The notes under the pieces were generated by a model. That model did no database searches and was not told the DNA's origin. It saw only the letters and a program-made list of their open reading frames with translations. Shown in pieces: positions 18,885 to 28,632 of a stretch of DNA of 64,000 nucleotides (position 1 is its first letter; each line of letters starts with the position of its first letter). The position numbers and the translations under genes are program-made. Location of the stretch: the NCBI GenBank assembly GCA_002238505.1, contig MPMM01000018.1:1-64000 (forward strand), in the 5' to 3' direction. The DNA is from SAR202 cluster bacterium bin22. Lineage in GTDB: Bacteria > Chloroflexota > Dehalococcoidia > Lucifugimonadales > UBA3495.

Positions 18885-21800
18885 ATGTTGTTGCCTGGAG
18901 AGTCAAGAATGGAACAGAATTTTGAAGGCTTTTATAGGTCATTGCAAAGAGGTCCTGCCTTTTTGTTGCTCGGGCAAGCATATTTAGGAGCAGAGACCGG
19001 TGTAGATCCTTTTCTATCGGAACTGCTACGCAAATTTGGGGCTACCCGGGATATTTCCTCGCATTATAGAGCTATCCTGGGATCTGAAGCTGGGATTTCA
19101 CCTGAGGCTTCACTTGCATGGATGGATGAGTTATGCAGACGGATATCTACACCGGATTGGCTTAAGACCGTTGCCAGTTATCCTTGGAGCGGGGTATACG
19201 CATCGGCTATCGATTCTGTTTGGCCTACTGAGTTTCGGACGTCGTGGCGTGATGTATACCCACTGTTCGAAGAGAAGTACAAACCGGAAAACCCACGAAA
19301 CAGATTAGTGCTTCACCTGACATTCTTGTATGGTTGCGTCAACAGGTCCGATGAAGCAGAACGCCCTCCGTTGGTACCGTTTGAATTGACGAAGCGCCGA
19401 CAAGTAGCATTAGGATTGGCCCGTCGGCTATCAGAGGAGGTCACTCCTTTCGGGGCGCTCGTTGTCGACGGTTACGCGGGTAACGCCGACTGGTTGACTT
19501 TGGACGACTTTCTTCCAATCGTGGATGCCCTGAACACCGGACAAACGCATATATTCAGCGCAACCCATGACCTGTTGACCCACCCCGATGTCAAGTACCT
19601 CACCGAGAAGGGTAAGCTCACCCTGCATGAAGAAGGACTGGCTCAGGTCTTATCGCGTGGGCATGAGTTGGGATTCTTGCGGCTAGGTGTTGCTCCTGAT
19701 AGGGAAGAATCTGGTCGTAGGATTGCCATCGAAGATAAAGTTCTGGCAGTCCCCCGCGAAATCTGGAACCAAGTGTCAAGGTCTGCAACGGTGGTGGATG
19801 ACTCTATGTTAGTTGAGCCTCCACCGTTGTCCGACGATGCTCGTTATCGAGAATTTCGGCGCTTCCTATCGGAATCGGCGCTGAGGCCTCTTTGGTCTGA
19901 CTATGCCAGAGGCTTCGCGTACACCCGGCGCTACGGAAAAATACTGTTCAGTAGAACTGAGTTTAGGCTTAAACAGACCACGTTGAATGACCAGCCAACC
20001 ATACTTCACGGCCAGACTGGCACCGGTAAGACCGTGGCTCTTGCGGAACTTGCTTATCAAATCCGCAAGCTGTCGAAATATCCTGTCCTATTCATAGAGC
20101 GGAAGACGCAAAGACCTCTGGCCGCTGATATCGACCATTTTTGCCAGTGGGCAGAGGACAATGGCGCTCCTTCGTGTCTAGTCATCTGGGATGGAATGCT
20201 TGACCCGAGGGAGTACTCCGAGTTCTTGAGGATTCTTACCAGCAGAGGGAGGAAGGTCGTTTTAGTTGGCAGCAGTTATCGTCAGTCAAGCCAGTACGCC
20301 CGAGGGGACCGATTTGTGGAGGCGCCAGCTCGCCTTAGTCAAGAGGAAACCAACGAGTTTACTGGGTTTCTCAGCAGTTTTTTGCCTTCCATTGATCAAC
20401 GCTTGGAGTCTGCGCTCATAGCACATGATGAGTCGTATCTCGCCGCGCTGTATCGACTGTTGCCTCCGACCCGCTCTTTGATCAGATCTGGTGTAAGCAG
20501 AGAAATAGGTCACGCTGAACAGGCCGTTGCCCAGGTTGCGAGGAACGTCTCTAAAAACCATAGGAATATGGGTGCGCTGGCCTATGCGCTCGCGGAAGCT
20601 GGGATTATTGGCCAAGAATCTTCCTTGCTGGAAAATACTACTTTGGTTGACGGTGAGCATATCACCGGTTTCCAAGACCTCATTGGCCTAATAATGGTGC
20701 CCGGACGATTTGGACTGAATGTGCCAATCGAGTTACTCCTCAGGGCTTGGGGAAAAGGTGCGGTTTTAGATTTCCTCCAGCTGTTCGAGAACGTGGATGT
20801 GCTTAGATGGTACGAAGACTCCCAAGGGCGCGTCATGGTAGCCCCGCGTAATCCGTTAGAAGCGCAAATCGTTGTGCAAACACGCCTCGGCGGAGCTCGA
20901 ACAGAAGTGGCTTTCATTAAGCGGCTCTTAACCGAGGTCCATGATGACCGTGACTCGTCTTCACAAAATGGGGAAGTGGAGTTTGCAGTAAGCATCCTAC
21001 GGGCTGTTGGAGCCCAAGGGAGAAATAACGCATACTTCGCCCCACATTTTAGGGATCTCGCCGATTCGCTTCATGAACTGAGAACTGACCGTGGAATCAG
21101 AAATCCTCGAATAATGCTCCAAGAAGCCAATTTGCTTAGGGCAACGGCTTTCAGGTTGGGAAGAAATGGAGAACAAGAAGAAGAAAGAAAAATACTAGAG
21201 GGTGTAGAGGAGCTATTACGAAAAGCACTAGACCTGTTTGATGGGGACCGCAGAACAGCGTCGTTGAGAGCCGCTATCATGAACGAGTTAGCTACCACTT
21301 TGGGATCCCAGGCTAAAAACATGATTGCCTCCAACCAGCCTGCGGAGGCGGTCCGGTCTTTCCAGTCGGCACGCGAAGCGACTCATGAGGCTAGATTGTT
21401 AGACCCTTCGAATTACTATCCCATTGATGTCTTGTCATGGGTGACCCGAGACTTGCTGGCATCGGATATGTTGGATGAGCGGTCCCGAACCGAGGCAATC
21501 GCGGACTTACTAAATGTGTTTCAAAGCACTGAAATTCAGGATTTGGATGACAATCAGTTTGAACGGTTCAACTCACGCCGCCTAGAGTTTGGAGACCTGC
21601 TTGGAGACAAGCACCTGAGCGAGGAGGCATTTGCACAACTTATAGCCCAAGGTTCTTGCGCGGGGTTTTATCTACGGGCATCCCGTATGGCTGGAAACTT
21701 CCGTACCCGTAATAAGCTGACTGAAGAAGACGTCAAAAACATTCGGAGTGCCTTGAGCTATCTGGAGGAAAAGCGGCAAGAAGTCTCGGGCGACGCCCGG

Positions 21801-22322
21801 TGTCTGGAACTCTTCCTTGATCTTTCGTGGATGCTACACACTAGGACTCGATTGTTTGAGGGAGAACGTCAGACCCCCCCCTTAAATCAGGTCCATTGGC
21901 GCCAATTCTTGCAAACCATCCATGCCCTTGAAGCTACTGGGCAATCCCACAGAGGAGTAGCTCTAGAGTTCCTCCGCGGGCTTTGTCTTTTTCACTTGAA
22001 TGAAGTTGAAGAAGCGATCCAAGTTTTCCGGGAGGTCGAAATCGGGGCTGACCAGGTATACGGCCGGCGACGGGTAGTTCGAAGCTACTTAGCAAGTACG
22101 CAAGATGGTCAACCCAGAACGTTTCACGGAACAGTTCGCTGGATATCAGAGAACGAGCGCAGAGGGGAGGTGTATGTAGAGGAACTCCGCAGGCATTTGC
22201 TTTTTCTACCGCGGGAGTTCGGTAGGCATGGCATCAGCCACGGGGAACCGCTGGGCGATTTCCACATAGCTTTCAATTTCCTTGGGCCAATAGCAGACCC
22301 CCGCACTCACTACGTCACATGA
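18885..22322 (+). CDS. Large STAND-like NTPase with divergent SIR2-like N-terminus, helical-repeat region and cold-shock-like C-terminus
   Basis: ORF 18822..22322; P-loop LHGQTGTGKTVALAELAYQ; CLVIWDGML; N-terminal SYPWSGVYASAIDSVWP and VVDGYAGNADWLTLDDFLPI; C-terminal FHGTVRWISENERRGEVYVEELRRHLLFLPREF. Confidence 0.7.
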   Translation: MLLPGESRMEQNFEGFYRSLQRGPAFLLLGQAYLGAETGVDPFLSELLRKFGATRDISSHYRAILGSEAGISPEASLAWMDELCRRISTPDWLKTVASYPWSGVYASAIDSVWPTEFRTSWRDVYPLFEEKYKPENPRNRLVLHLTFLYGCVNRSDEAERPPLVPFELTKRRQVALGLARRLSEEVTPFGALVVDGYAGNADWLTLDDFLPIVDALNTGQTHIFSATHDLLTHPDVKYLTEKGKLTLHEEGLAQVLSRGHELGFLRLGVAPDREESGRRIAIEDKVLAVPREIWNQVSRSATVVDDSMLVEPPPLSDDARYREFRRFLSESALRPLWSDYARGFAYTRRYGKILFSRTEFRLKQTTLNDQPTILHGQTGTGKTVALAELAYQIRKLSKYPVLFIERKTQRPLAADIDHFCQWAEDNGAPSCLVIWDGMLDPREYSEFLRILTSRGRKVVLVGSSYRQSSQYARGDRFVEAPARLSQEETNEFTGFLSSFLPSIDQRLESALIAHDESYLAALYRLLPPTRSLIRSGVSREIGHAEQAVAQVARNVSKNHRNMGALAYALAEAGIIGQESSLLENTTLVDGEHITGFQDLIGLIMVPGRFGLNVPIELLLRAWGKGAVLDFLQLFENVDVLRWYEDSQGRVMVAPRNPLEAQIVVQTRLGGARTEVAFIKRLLTEVHDDRDSSSQNGEVEFAVSILRAVGAQGRNNAYFAPHFRDLADSLHELRTDRGIRNPRIMLQEANLLRATAFRLGRNGEQEEERKILEGVEELLRKALDLFDGDRRTASLRAAIMNELATTLGSQAKNMIASNQPAEAVRSFQSAREATHEARLLDPSNYYPIDVLSWVTRDLLASDMLDERSRTEAIADLLNVFQSTEIQDLDDNQFERFNSRRLEFGDLLGDKHLSEEAFAQLIAQGSCAGFYLRASRMAGNFRTRNKLTEEDVKNIRSALSYLEEKRQEVSGDARCLELFLDLSWMLHTRTRLFEGERQTPPLNQVHWRQFLQTIHALEATGQSHRGVALEFLRGLCLFHLNEVEEAIQVFREVEIGADQVYGRRRVVRSYLASTQDGQPRTFHGTVRWISENERRGEVYVEELRRHLLFLPREFGRHGISHGEPLGDFHIAFNFLGPIADPRTHYVT

Positions 22323-22334
22323 TCGGAGTGGCTC

Positions 22335-23249
22335 GTGACTACACCGAATCCACACGGACTAATGTACGAGATCATTTCTCGCAGGGATGAAATGAATCTG
22401 CTGGCTTCAAGGGCGATCGGTGTCGAAGATCTGATTTTCAAAGAGCTATCGCTTCCCATGCCGAAGTTTAATCCTGCGGAACTGGGGTTTATGTTAGCAG
22501 TCTCGTGGTTGTTCGTACTGTACCACGAAGCAGGAAAAGTGGGGGTTGCATTTCTGGCCGATCGATTCCCAGCGTATTTCCTCGATCCTCAAAACCGATT
22601 GGTGGCTCATTACCGAGACATTCAACATTTTCGTACTTATCACCAACATAACCTCGACTTAAGCAAGCCTCATGATATAGAAATTCGAGAAGTGTGTGAA
22701 AAATGGCTCACGGAACAATGCGGTACCCCAATTCCTGGCAGCGAGGATCAGTGGAATGTATGCGTAGTATCACTTCTCTCCGAGGCTGTTAGTTTCCTAG
22801 ATGCTTTGTGCCAGTGTATCCGTGGAATCGAGAATGACGAATCGCAGGAAATGATCGTTCGGGAATGGACTTCCCGGCTCAGGCGATATCATCCGCCCTA
22901 TGAGTTTGACACGTTGATCTCAAAAGTAGCGAGTGATATGGGCAGGGACACGATAGATCCAGTCCGCATGCGTGAAAGGTACTATGGCAAGTGGACCAAA
23001 GACTTGACTTTGTTGCAGGGTGAGTATGAATTCGACGTTGAGGCCCGAAGATTGATCGAGCATACGTTTCTAACCGAAACAGCCGCGATCATCCCTATAA
23101 CTGGGCAGGATGTGATGGAGGTATTCGGTATCCCTCCTGGCGCTCAAGTGGGTCACCTGCTAGAACGAGCGCATGCTCTACATCAGAGTGCTCCTTGCTC
23201 TCGGGATTCTCTATTACAATTGTTGATTCAGGAGGAGAAAAGGTCGTGA
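22335..23249 (+). CDS. Helical protein with HEPN-like Rx4H motif and C-terminus like tRNA nucleotidyltransferases
   Basis: RDIQHFRTYHQHNLDLS (R-x4-H); C-terminal IPITGQDVMEVFGIPPGAQVGHLLERAHAL; 12-nt gap from the STAND gene. Confidence 0.55.
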   Translation: MTTPNPHGLMYEIISRRDEMNLLASRAIGVEDLIFKELSLPMPKFNPAELGFMLAVSWLFVLYHEAGKVGVAFLADRFPAYFLDPQNRLVAHYRDIQHFRTYHQHNLDLSKPHDIEIREVCEKWLTEQCGTPIPGSEDQWNVCVVSLLSEAVSFLDALCQCIRGIENDESQEMIVREWTSRLRRYHPPYEFDTLISKVASDMGRDTIDPVRMRERYYGKWTKDLTLLQGEYEFDVEARRLIEHTFLTETAAIIPITGQDVMEVFGIPPGAQVGHLLERAHALHQSAPCSRDSLLQLLIQEEKRS

Positions 23250-23396
23250 AGGTCAATCGCCAAGGTTAATTTGTTACCGCTGATGTAAAAGCGAGCGATA
23301 TCACCGATGTTGAATTGGCCCACTACAGAATAACAGAATAGTGGGAATATCTGAGGTGGGCCTGGGTAACATCAATCAGCACTGGAGGAACCCAGC

Positions 23397-23684
23397 ATGA
23401 ACGAAGACAAGCATACCCTTCAGACCGCCGAGCTACTGATCCGCGAATGGTTCCCTGGGCAATTCGGCGACCGCTACTGCATCGACCGCATCGTGGGCAG
23501 CTCCTTCGGACGCAATGACCGCGAAGTAAACTACATCACGGTCTACCTCGCGCCTGGCGGTCCACCACTGAACCACGGGGAAACCAACGAGTTCGACATC
23601 CTCCTCAAAGAGGTGATGATTGGCCACAATATCCGCGAATGGCCAGCTATTGCCTTCGTAACTCAGGACTGCAAATCGCCATGA
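23397..23684 (+). CDS. Small protein coupled to a downstream HEPN-like gene
   Basis: 95 aa; ATGA overlap with the next gene. Confidence 0.55.
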   Translation: MNEDKHTLQTAELLIREWFPGQFGDRYCIDRIVGSSFGRNDREVNYITVYLAPGGPPLNHGETNEFDILLKEVMIGHNIREWPAIAFVTQDCKSP

Positions 23685-24178
23685 CGACTAGCCAATTCCA
23701 ATTGCCGTCGCCACTGGATCCGACCTCTCTTATCGACAGCGCCCATTACGCCGTCAACAACGCCCATCCCGGCGGCCCATCCCGCGAAGCAGTGCACCGG
23801 GCCATCAGCACTGCTTACTACGGCGTATTTCACGCCATCAGCGCCATCAACGCTGATGTCCAGCACGGAGTCCCCACAAACGCAGCCACAGCGCAGGCCT
23901 GGACCAACACCTACCGGCGAATGCGCCACAATTACGCAACTCGAAGCTTGGGGCAGCACTTGTTCTCCCTGACACAGGACGCACGAAGCCTGGCTAACTA
24001 CTTCACCGGGCTAAAGACGGCCCGCGAAACCGCTGACTATGACCTCAACCGGGCCTTGACTTCCGGAGACGACAACTACTGGATTGGAGTAGCCAGGGCC
24101 GCCTTGATCTCCCTGCAGGCCATGACCGCAGCCGAACGACGAACATTCAGGAATATAGCCCTTAGCGGAAACCCGTAA
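23681..24178 (+). CDS. HEPN-like protein
   Basis: AVHRAISTAYYGVFHAISAINADV and RRMRHNYATRSLGQHLF...ARETADYDLNRALTSGDDNY, typical HEPN layout. Confidence 0.6.
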   Translation: MTTSQFQLPSPLDPTSLIDSAHYAVNNAHPGGPSREAVHRAISTAYYGVFHAISAINADVQHGVPTNAATAQAWTNTYRRMRHNYATRSLGQHLFSLTQDARSLANYFTGLKTARETADYDLNRALTSGDDNYWIGVARAALISLQAMTAAERRTFRNIALSGNP

Positions 24179-24247
24179 TTTCTAAACCGGTGGCGTCCCC
24201 TGCATGAGGCTCGAACTACCGGTAAGGGGCCGTGTTACCAAGGATCA

Positions 24248-24318
24248 CAGATCCCCCAACCACATCTCGAAGATAGTTCCACCTACCGTGCACTCAGGCC
24301 CACCAAACTGGATAAAAT
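24248..24318 (-). repeat. Copy A of a ~60-bp conserved ORF tail (GPECxVGGTxFEMWLG)
   Basis: ggtgggcctgagtgcacggtaggtggaactatcttcgagatgtggttgggggatctgtga on the minus strand; partner at 43751..43814 (+). Confidence 0.6.
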
Positions 24319-25182
24319 CAAGAACTTTCCGTATCAGGTTAGATGTGGCAGTGTAATCGGCTTTCCCTTCGGCCTTACAGAAAATGAGGTTGCCAAGCCC
24401 CTGACGAAAAAACGGAGGCTTTCCCTTTGGGATGCAGGATAGCCGCGCGGGCTGTCGAGACGTTGTTTGCGCTGGCATCGTCAGAGTATGCAGATTCTGT
24501 GGTCAGTTTCAGATGCGAATAACGGACCGGCCGGTCCCTCTCGTTAATCCCATCTATCAAGAGTAGAGGGGGAGTTGGACTTCAGCCGGGCTGGAAAACC
24601 CATGTACAATGCTTTCCTTGGTTTCCTTCCAATGAAACCTTCAGCCTTCAATGGAAGATTCCAACGGTGTCTGAACGAAACTGGATTCTGTCCCAGGAGG
24701 ATGCCGATGAAAGGGTGGAAACGTGGCGAAATCACTATAATGGAGCGAGCCCACGGCGCCTTTGGAAATCTGTATCCAAGGGAGTTCGCTGTGCTGGCGG
24801 AAATAGCTGATTAACCCGCAATATTGGCATTATACATGGAACAGAAATGGGGGCAGGTTCGAAGTGCTGATCGGACTATTCCAGTAAGGTGGTACAACCA
24901 TCGGGGGCATGTCACTACTTCATTTCAAAGAGGATGGCGTTCAACATAGAATCCAACGATCAGGAGAGATAGAAGGAACCATCGTTCGGGAAATCCGGGT
25001 TTGATACTGGGTCGAATCCAACCTACGTGGCCTACGGTGATTCCGCTTGAAGCCGGCCAACGAGACGAGTGGTTAATGCTGCCATCAGAGGAACCCGAAG
25101 GTGCAATGAGCTCCTCGTTCAGCATCATCATTTGGCAGAATGTGACCGCAACAATCCTAAGTGGAAAGGAGCTAGACCCCAC

Positions 25183-25926
25183 ATGCCAGAATACGGTGTA
25201 ACTCTCCTGTCAGGCGGACTCGACTCCACGACCGTGGCCGCCTATGCGAAAGAACATGTTGATTATATCTCTGCAATTACCTTCCACTATGGGCAAACCC
25301 ATTCTAAGGAAGTCGACTGCGCGGCGCAGGTCGCCAGCATTATCGGCATTGAGCACGAATTGCTCGACATCTCATTTCTCTCGAAGATAGCTTGGTACTC
25401 CGCTTTGACCAATCCCGACCGATTTCCTGTGCCAGCGGACCGTTCCGTGGAGAAGATAGGATACGGGGTCCCGATTACCTATGTCCCCATGCGCAACACC
25501 ATATTTCTTTCATTGGCCACGGCCTCCCTCGAAAGCAGAGTATTGCACTCCATTGAAATGGAGGGGGTCGATCCTCACAGCGTTGTCGCGTCAGTCTACA
25601 TGGCTCCGAACGTCCTTGACTACAGCGGATACCCCGACTGCCGCCCCGAGTTCTACAGAGCGATGAAGAGAGCACTGGCTCTCGGCAGTAAGCTCTGGAC
25701 AGAACACGCGGTGTCAGTCAACATTGAGACACCGATTATCGACCTGTCAAAAGCGGAGATAGTAGCCCTCGGAATGAAACTCGGAGCTCCGCTGGGATAC
25801 ACATGGAGTTGTTATGAAGGCAGGGAAACTCCTTGCGGGGCGTGCGACAGCTGTATTCTGCGCGCCAAAGGGTTCGCGGAAGCCGGAGTGCCTGATCCTT
25901 TGCTGGAACGCCTCGGGAGGGATTGA
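25183..25926 (+). CDS. queC: 7-cyano-7-deazaguanine synthase (QueC)
   Basis: TLLSGGLDSTTVAAYAKE; FHYGQTHSKEVDCA; TPIIDLSKAEIVALG; CYEGRETPCGACDSCILRAKGF. Confidence 0.92.
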   Translation: MPEYGVTLLSGGLDSTTVAAYAKEHVDYISAITFHYGQTHSKEVDCAAQVASIIGIEHELLDISFLSKIAWYSALTNPDRFPVPADRSVEKIGYGVPITYVPMRNTIFLSLATASLESRVLHSIEMEGVDPHSVVASVYMAPNVLDYSGYPDCRPEFYRAMKRALALGSKLWTEHAVSVNIETPIIDLSKAEIVALGMKLGAPLGYTWSCYEGRETPCGACDSCILRAKGFAEAGVPDPLLERLGRD

Positions 25927-26248
25927 TTCTCATTGGAACTTCTGCTAACTATCCCAACGCCGAACCGTAACCGTGGCCGGAGCCTATGGTGTTTCCTTCC
26001 AGTGGCTCGGCGATAGGCCGCAAAACCTACGCCTGCATCGTATGATCACCCGACACCACCATGCTTGACCCGAGAAGCAGGCTTGGTAGCCTCTGAGCTT
26101 GTTACGGTCCCGTGACCTACCATAGGGGAAGAGACGAACATTCTTGTGGTCATCCCAGCTTGCCGTAGGCGTAAGTAATCCATATCATCGGAGTAGACAG
26201 TCCTGACAAGGCTCTAGCTACCTCGATGGGCTAGGACGCAATTGCCGA

Positions 26249-28603
26249 ATGATTCCAATTGACCGATTTCAAGCTGCACTGCAAACGGCTATGGGTGGTC
26301 GACTGTTGGACCAACAACAATTCGCCGTGGTATCCCAAACTCCTGGCAATCCGCTTATAGTGGTGGCTGGGCCAGGTACCGGAAAGACCACCGCAATTGT
26401 TGCCCGGGCGTTGAAGCTGGCTTTCGTCGACGGCTGGGACCCGAACAGCATGATGTTAACTACTTTCACCAAGAAAGCTGCGGCGGAAATGCGGTCTAGG
26501 ATACTTGGTTGGGGAATCGGTGTTTCAGAGGCGCTAGGTAGCGGCAATTCCGATTTAGAGCGAAGTTTTCTGGAGAGTCTGGACATCAACAGATTCCGTA
26601 CTGGGACATTGGACAGCCTCGCAGAGCAAGTCCTATCCGAATATAGACCCGCGAACACGAGCCCGCCCGTGGTCCTCGACGAGTTCATAGCCAACGGAGT
26701 ATTGTTGAGGTCGGGTCTATTCGAGAACAACTTATGGCAAAATGCTGATTTGCTGACGTTCTCCTCCTGGCACTCTGGTAACCCAACTCCCTCGGTGCGG
26801 GACCTTTTGCGGCTCTGTAGGTCATATGCTGACCGTGCCGTTCATGACCTCCTTGACCTCCCTCAATTCGCTGCCGTCAATGGCCCCCACCAAGCTATGG
26901 CGACCGTAATTGAACAATACCAAGCAGGTCTGAGTAACTTGGGTCCCAGCGTCGTAGACTTTGCACTGCTGGAGTACCTATTCCTCGATCAGCTACGGTC
27001 TGGAGCACTTGACGGATTTTGCAGCGAATTGCAGGCTATATTCGTGGACGAGTATCAAGATACCAATGCGTTGCAAGAAGCAATATACATGGAGATAGCG
27101 AGGAAAACGGCTCACTCGATTACGATTGTCGGAGATGATGACCAATCACTGTACAGATTCCGGGGAGGCACAGTTGAGCTATTCAGTGGAGTGCAGCATA
27201 GGGTCCAGTCGGGCCTGAGCGGTAGCGTTCCAACAGTGCTATATCTCAGCAGCAATTACCGGTCGAGTCGTGAGTTAGTAACTTTTGTCAGCGATTTTGT
27301 AGACCTTGATCCTCAGTACCAGCCTTCTCGAATTCCAAATAAGCCCCGCCTTCAGGGACCACAATTTGACTTGGGCCTACCTGTTCTGGGACTCTTTAGA
27401 CCGAATATTGACGACTTGGCCTACGACTTGGCCGAAATGATGGATTACCTCTTCAACCAAAGAGCCGTCAGTCTCACGACAGATGTTGGGAACATAAACC
27501 TGACGGTTCCCAACGAAGGGATGCCTGGTGACTGCGCCTTCCTCGGTTTTTCGGTTCGGGAGCAAACATCTTGGAACCCGTATGGAAGTGGAGGCCAGCC
27601 CAGACTGCCATTATTGTTGAGGCAGAATCTGTCGTTATTGGGTCAGCCGATCAGTGTGTTTAACCCACGTGGCCAGCCATTACACCAAGTGATCGAAGTG
27701 CGAAGGTTATGCGGGTTGATGCTGGAATGCATAGACCCTGGTGCTGTGGTCCAAAATTCCGTGTTGAATCTCGGTCCCCAGGTTGACGAGACCTTGAACC
27801 AGTGGCGAGGGGCGGCACGGAGGTTCATTTCTTCAAACCCTTCTCCTACGATTCCCAGTTCTTTGATTGACTTCGTAGCATCCTGGGGCTCAAAGACCCC
27901 TCAGATAGGAAACAATTGGCCCGACAGTATTCCTCTCTTGGACCTTTGTTACCAAATTTCCACTTGGCTCCCTTCGTTACACGAGGAACCTGAGAAGCAG
28001 ATATTCCTGGAAGTCATCGCTAGAGCAATCACCAAGTCCGCTACGCTCAATCGGTTTGGATCTAGGGTGGTGAACGAACCGAATCACCTAGAACGTCCTA
28101 GTGTGTTAGAGGCTATACGCAACATTTTTGCCCCCCTTGCGATGGGAGATATATCTATTGACGAGGAACTTCTAGAGGAATTTCCACGTGACGCAGTCAA
28201 CGTCTTGACTATTCACCAAGCCAAGGGGTTAGAGTTTCCGATGGTCATCGTTGATGTCGCTGCCCACTACAGAACCAACCATCCGTCGCATAGGAATATG
28301 CGATTTCCTGACCGACAGGAAGAAGTCCACATAGTTGAAGACTACACCATACCGCACAGCGAACTTCGGTCCGGTCAATTCAGACTTTGGCGTGATCGAG
28401 CCTTCGATGACTTGGTACGGAGATACTTCGTGGCATTTAGCCGGCCTCAGACTCTTTTGGTTCTAGTTGGCCTCAATGCCGCCCGTCCAGAAAGAACAAT
28501 CAGAAATGTCGCACTGGGTTTCGAAAGGAGCGGCACTTCACACTGGGTGGGTAACGGAAGACCCTACCAAGAAATCCAGGATATAGGGCCCTTTATTCCA
28601 TAG
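26249..28603 (+). CDS. UvrD/Rep-type SF1 helicase
   Basis: VVAGPGTGKTTAIVARALKL; FVDEYQDTNALQE; VGDDDQSLYRFRGG; IHQAKGLEFPMVIV. Confidence 0.9.
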   Translation: MIPIDRFQAALQTAMGGRLLDQQQFAVVSQTPGNPLIVVAGPGTGKTTAIVARALKLAFVDGWDPNSMMLTTFTKKAAAEMRSRILGWGIGVSEALGSGNSDLERSFLESLDINRFRTGTLDSLAEQVLSEYRPANTSPPVVLDEFIANGVLLRSGLFENNLWQNADLLTFSSWHSGNPTPSVRDLLRLCRSYADRAVHDLLDLPQFAAVNGPHQAMATVIEQYQAGLSNLGPSVVDFALLEYLFLDQLRSGALDGFCSELQAIFVDEYQDTNALQEAIYMEIARKTAHSITIVGDDDQSLYRFRGGTVELFSGVQHRVQSGLSGSVPTVLYLSSNYRSSRELVTFVSDFVDLDPQYQPSRIPNKPRLQGPQFDLGLPVLGLFRPNIDDLAYDLAEMMDYLFNQRAVSLTTDVGNINLTVPNEGMPGDCAFLGFSVREQTSWNPYGSGGQPRLPLLLRQNLSLLGQPISVFNPRGQPLHQVIEVRRLCGLMLECIDPGAVVQNSVLNLGPQVDETLNQWRGAARRFISSNPSPTIPSSLIDFVASWGSKTPQIGNNWPDSIPLLDLCYQISTWLPSLHEEPEKQIFLEVIARAITKSATLNRFGSRVVNEPNHLERPSVLEAIRNIFAPLAMGDISIDEELLEEFPRDAVNVLTIHQAKGLEFPMVIVDVAAHYRTNHPSHRNMRFPDRQEEVHIVEDYTIPHSELRSGQFRLWRDRAFDDLVRRYFVAFSRPQTLLVLVGLNAARPERTIRNVALGFERSGTSHWVGNGRPYQEIQDIGPFIP

Positions 28604-28632
28604 ACAGCACACACAACTGAGGAGCAATTACC

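Noticed and set aside
24290-24310. A tRNA gene at copy A of the GPEC repeat
   Set aside because: Only ~15 nt resemble a tRNA 3' end; no D or anticodon arm could be read
26249-28603. Chromosomal UvrD/PcrA repair helicase
   Set aside because: Adjacent to queC and a Cas4/RecB-like nuclease with a short gap, inside an accessory island; an accessory role is more likely
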